NCBI GenBank assembly: GCA_016212685.1
Contig: JACREW010000213.1
Span: 1-8,397 of the forward strand
Direction of reading: 5' to 3'
Source of the DNA: Nitrospirota bacterium
GTDB lineage: Bacteria; Nitrospirota; Thermodesulfovibrionia; Thermodesulfovibrionales; Dissulfurispiraceae
Length of the DNA stretch: 8,397 nucleotides
Shown: positions 6,181 through 8,397 of the stretch, in pieces
Numbering within the stretch: position 1 is the first letter of the stretch
How the letters are laid out: each line of letters starts with the position of its first letter
The notes under the pieces: model-generated
The model's input: only the letters and a program-made list of their open reading frames with translations
Told to the model about the DNA's origin: nothing
The model's database searches: none
Position numbers and translations under genes: made by a program

Positions 6181-7258
6181 CTCGCATTTTTTCGGCATAT
6201 CGGGCATTGCCTACATACTTGCAATGGTGGCCTATATAGCGTATCTTGCATTTAAAAATTCCACCGTCGGCGTTATAGCCACGACGATAACGGCCATAGG
6301 CTTTGTTTCCCAGACAATCGCCTTTATTATGAGGGGAGCAGAGTTCTACGATTTAGGGCAGATGGGCATTATGAGGGCAATACCGCTTACAAACCTGTAT
6401 GAATCGCTTGTATTTTTCGTGTGGTGCCTGATACTCGGCTATCTTGTAATCGAGTGGAAATATAAGAACCGCTCTTTTGGCGCGTTCATTACGCCTATAG
6501 CGGGCATGGCGCTGGCGTTCATAGACATATCAGGCATGGACAAAAACATACACCCGCTTATTCCCGCCCTTCAGAGCAACTGGCTTCTGGTCCATGTGGT
6601 TCTGAGCTTTATTGCGTACGCAACATTTGCAATATCTTTTGCCACAGGCATAATGTATCTTGCCATAACAACGGAAAACAAAAAGAGCGGCGCATACATA
6701 TTCTGGACGGTTACATTCGGAATCTTTGCCGCAGTCCTTGTGGCGATGGGCATAGATTTTCTTGCCTTCAAGATCGCCGCAAGGTCTCCGGAGGCATTTA
6801 TCAAGAGCTATCTGTTCAAAGCGACGTTCCGGAACGATTCCGGGATTATAGCTTTTCTTAGCTACTGCGGGGCGGCAGCCTTTGTGTTTTTGGTATGGAG
6901 ATACGGACTTGCGCTTAAAAAGCTGATCGAATCATTTTCCATATCGAAGGACATTCTCGACGACCTGACCTATAAGAGCATCGCCGTAGGGTTTCCGATT
7001 TATACATTGGGCGGGCTGATTTTCGGCGCCATTTGGGCCGACCAGGCATGGGGGAAATACTGGAGCTGGGACCCGAAAGAGACGTGGTCACTGATAACAT
7101 GGTTTGTCTATGCGTTTTACATTCATGCAAGATTTTTGAGAGGATGGAGAGGCAACAAAATAGCTATAGTTGCTGTGGTCGGATTTATATCTACGATATT
7201 TACCTATCTTGGAGTGAATCTCCTCCTGAGCGGTCTGCATTCATATGGAGGAGGCTAA
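6173..7258 (+). CDS. ccsA: cytochrome c biogenesis protein CcsA (ResC family, WWD domain)
   Basis: Partner of CcsB and a heme-handling protein family member. The 361-residue polytopic protein has about eight hydrophobic segments. The WWD signature is complete: WADQAWGKYWSWDPKE at 288-303, followed by TWSLITWFVYAFYIHAR. By analogy with characterised CcsBA proteins, H141 (in SNWLLVHVV) and H356 (in SGLHSYG near the C-terminus) would be the two periplasmic heme-ligand histidines flanking the WWD loop, and H318 (in FYIHARF) a transmembrane His. The start ATG at 6173 has AGGAGG at 6162-6167, five bases away, and lies within the last codons of ccsB. Length and ends agree with the ResC family. The pair implies the organism makes periplasmic c-type cytochromes, though no thiol-disulfide partner (CcsX/ResA, CcdA) is in the window. 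No key residue is missing. Confidence 0.95.
   Translation: MDSSHFFGISGIAYILAMVAYIAYLAFKNSTVGVIATTITAIGFVSQTIAFIMRGAEFYDLGQMGIMRAIPLTNLYESLVFFVWCLILGYLVIEWKYKNRSFGAFITPIAGMALAFIDISGMDKNIHPLIPALQSNWLLVHVVLSFIAYATFAISFATGIMYLAITTENKKSGAYIFWTVTFGIFAAVLVAMGIDFLAFKIAARSPEAFIKSYLFKATFRNDSGIIAFLSYCGAAAFVFLVWRYGLALKKLIESFSISKDILDDLTYKSIAVGFPIYTLGGLIFGAIWADQAWGKYWSWDPKETWSLITWFVYAFYIHARFLRGWRGNKIAIVAVVGFISTIFTYLGVNLLLSGLHSYGGG
7247..7254 (+). promoter_or_regulatory. strong Shine-Dalgarno displaced from the tsaD start
   Basis: GGAGGAGG, spanning the last codons of ccsA, is the best ribosome binding sequence near tsaD. Its last base is 18 bases before ATG 7273, well outside the usual spacing. The intervening bases are repeat units starting at 7259. 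A likely reading is that it once served a start close to 7262 that the repeat insertion moved or replaced. It may also be coincidental codon content (Gly-Gly-Gly). Confidence 0.5.
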
Positions 7259-7337
7259 AAGAGTCAAGAGTTATGAGTTATGAGTTAAAAGAAATCATTG
7301 GTTCCAGAAACTCATCACTCATCACTCATCAGCCATC
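7259..7337 (+). repeat. heptamer inverted repeat covering the tsaD start
   Basis: Left arm 7259-7286 has four 7-bp units: AAGAGTC, AAGAGTT, then ATGAGTT at 7273 and 7280. Right arm 7309-7337 holds three exact copies of ACTCATC (7310, 7317, 7324) and AGCCATC at 7331. The arms are inverted, match at about 21 of 28 positions, and are separated by 22 bases. The innermost units, ATGAGTT and AACTCAT, pair perfectly. The first ATGAGTT contains the in-frame ATG used for tsaD. The element encodes TsaD residues 1-22, ahead of the conserved LILGIDTSCDDTS. Architecture is the same as the trpE element at 1760-1841 although the unit sequence differs. Confidence 0.9.
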
Positions 7338-8367
7338 CCTGATTTTGGGTATAGATACCTCGTGCGACGATACGTCCGCCGCTGTCGTTGCCGATGGAAA
7401 AAAAATTCTTTCTAACATCGTTTCTTCGCAGTCGGATATCCACAAAAAATATGGCGGCATAGTGCCGGAACTGGCGTCCAGAAGGCATATCGAAATGATA
7501 TGGCCTGTGGTGGAAGAGGCATTAAGCGCAGCCGGGATTACCCTCGATGATATTGCCGCTGTTGCCGTGTGCCGAGGCCCCGGCCTGATAGGCTCTCTGC
7601 TTGTGGGCTGCGGATTTGCAAAGGCAGCCGCTTATGCTAAAAATAAACCCGTTGTCGCGGTGAATCATCTCGAAGGGCATATGTTTTCGGTATTTTTAGA
7701 AGGCAGCCCGGAATTCCCCTTTTTATCGCTCATAGCATCCGGAGGGCATACAAGCCTTTATATTGTCAACGGCTTCGGACAATATACGGAACTCGGCAGG
7801 ACAAGGGATGACGCTGCCGGAGAGGCATACGATAAAGTAGCAAAGCTCCTCGGTCTCGGCTATCCCGGAGGCCCTGTCATAGACAAACTGGCTCAAGAAG
7901 GAAATCCGAAGGCATTCGACTTTCCGAGGGCGTATGTGCCTGAATCATTCGACTTCAGCTTCAGCGGCTTGAAGACAGCAGTGAAGTCAGCCGTCAGCCG
8001 CCAGTCGGAGCGACCCTCCGCGAAGACCCATATCGGGCCGTCAGCCGTCAATGATGCCGAATTTATTAAAGACATTGCTGCCTCTTTTCAGGCTGCGGTT
8101 GTGGATGTGCTTGTGAGAAAAGTGGAATGGGCTATAGTGAAGAAAGGAATAAAAAGGGTAACTCTTTCAGGAGGAGTATCAGCGAACAGTGAATTGAGAA
8201 GGAGATTTAAGGAGATGGCAGAGGATAGGAAGATTGAGTTGTTCCTGCCTTCGATACCATTTTGCACGGACAATGCGGCCATGATAGCCGCGGCAGGGTA
8301 TCATCACTTAAAAGCAGGAAACATTGCAGGCATAGATTTAAACCCAAAGGCTCATCTGCCGTTGTAA
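7273..8367 (+). CDS. tsaD: tRNA N6-threonylcarbamoyladenosine (t6A) transferase subunit
   Basis: With TsaB and TsaE, transfers the threonylcarbamoyl group from threonylcarbamoyl-AMP (made by TsaC) to A37 of ANN-decoding tRNAs, in the cytosol. The core begins LILGIDTSCDDTS. Metal-binding HLEGH gives H132 and H136; then ASGGHTSLYIV (H159), DDAAGEAYDKVAKLLGLGYPGG (from D179), FSFSGLKTAV, SGGVSANSE (299-307) and CTDNAAMIAAAG with metal ligand D333. At 364 residues it is somewhat longer than the usual 335-345. The excess comes from an N-terminal extension (residues 1-22) and an insert around 238-261, both encoded by 7-bp-repeat DNA. I place the start at ATG 7273; an upstream in-frame ATG at 7033 lies deep inside ccsA and would add 80 unrelated residues. 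No well-spaced Shine-Dalgarno precedes 7273, so initiation may depend on coupling to ccsA. All catalytic motifs are intact and the gene is probably functional. Confidence 0.93.
   Translation: MSYELKEIIGSRNSSLITHQPSLILGIDTSCDDTSAAVVADGKKILSNIVSSQSDIHKKYGGIVPELASRRHIEMIWPVVEEALSAAGITLDDIAAVAVCRGPGLIGSLLVGCGFAKAAAYAKNKPVVAVNHLEGHMFSVFLEGSPEFPFLSLIASGGHTSLYIVNGFGQYTELGRTRDDAAGEAYDKVAKLLGLGYPGGPVIDKLAQEGNPKAFDFPRAYVPESFDFSFSGLKTAVKSAVSRQSERPSAKTHIGPSAVNDAEFIKDIAASFQAAVVDVLVRKVEWAIVKKGIKRVTLSGGVSANSELRRRFKEMAEDRKIELFLPSIPFCTDNAAMIAAAGYHHLKAGNIAGIDLNPKAHLPL
7986..8053 (+). repeat. heptamer repeat cluster inside tsaD
   Basis: GTCAGCC occurs at 7986 and 7993, followed by the variant GCCAGTC (8000), and again at 8040, followed by GTCAATG (8047). 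Unlike the other paired elements, both clusters have the same orientation. They flank a 33-base spacer (8007-8039) that holds a small GGAG/CTCC stem (8007-8010 with 8016-8019). The segment encodes residues about 238-261, between FSFSGLKTAV and the conserved DIAASFQ helix, a place where TsaD proteins vary in length. The frame is preserved. Confidence 0.7.
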
Positions 8368-8374
8368 AACTATC

Positions 8375-8397
8375 CATGCGGGGCGCGACTCGAACCC
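8375..8397 (-). tRNA. possible 3' part of a minus-strand tRNA, cut by window end
   Basis: Read on the minus strand from 8397, the sequence starts GGGTTCGAGTC, matching a T-arm with the TTCGAGT loop at 8394-8388. It continues with a possible acceptor strand CCCGCAT (8382-8376). No CCA is encoded after it. One T-stem position (G52 with G62) would be a mismatch in the simple alignment, and the 5' two thirds of the molecule lie outside the window, so the identity and even the call remain uncertain. Confidence 0.42.

Noticed and set aside
7033..7272. In-frame ATG at 7033 as the tsaD start, giving 444 residues
   Set aside because: It lies inside the WWD-coding part of ccsA in another frame, adds 80 residues unlike any TsaD, and has no reason to be used; ATG 7273 is closer to the conserved core.
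1..8397. A defence, phage or mobile gene island
   Set aside because: No transposase, integrase, nuclease, toxin-antitoxin or phage gene was found; every recognisable gene is housekeeping or respiratory assembly, apart from the degenerate sensor.

Overview
All recognisable protein genes lie on the plus strand, and every one is an ordinary bacterial chromosomal housekeeping or membrane gene. In order they are the 3' end of dcd (dCTP deaminase), pyrF (OMP decarboxylase), a trpE-type chorismate-utilising enzyme, a Cache/HAMP sensor histidine-kinase-like gene, ccsB and ccsA (System II cytochrome c maturation, also called ResB/ResC) and tsaD (tRNA t6A synthesis). The window ends in what may be the 3' part of a minus-strand tRNA. 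System II cytochrome c biogenesis, moderate GC by eye, the Cache-type sensor and the abundance of short repeats fit an anaerobic or microaerophilic Gram-negative lineage such as Nitrospirota (Thermodesulfovibrio-like) or Desulfobacterota. This placement is an inference with modest confidence; no marker here settles it.

Layout: dcd and pyrF are tightly coupled (one base between stop and start), both serving pyrimidine metabolism. A 37-bp gap made almost entirely of 7-bp repeat units separates pyrF from trpE. After trpE, a 73-bp gap with an 8-bp inverted repeat leads to the sensor gene. A 193-bp leader (possible promoter, stem-loop, strong Shine-Dalgarno) precedes ccsB, whose end overlaps ccsA by 8 bp. 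ccsB and ccsA would form the heme-handling cytochrome c synthase. tsaD starts just after ccsA, inside a second repeat hairpin.

Two things stand out. First, 7-bp-periodic repeats occur in five clusters at two genes. They often form inverted arms and sit directly in coding sequence or over start sites: before trpE, twice inside trpE, over the tsaD start, and inside tsaD. Reading frames stay open through all of them. The elements have added peptide to variable linkers of TrpE and TsaD and appear to supply the tsaD start codon. Second, the histidine-kinase-like protein has a complete 604-residue frame, but the phosphoacceptor His of its H box is Arg (R391) and its ATP lid/G2 box is shortened and lacks the usual glycines, so it looks like a pseudokinase. 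I did not find a defence system, CRISPR array, insertion sequence or prophage.
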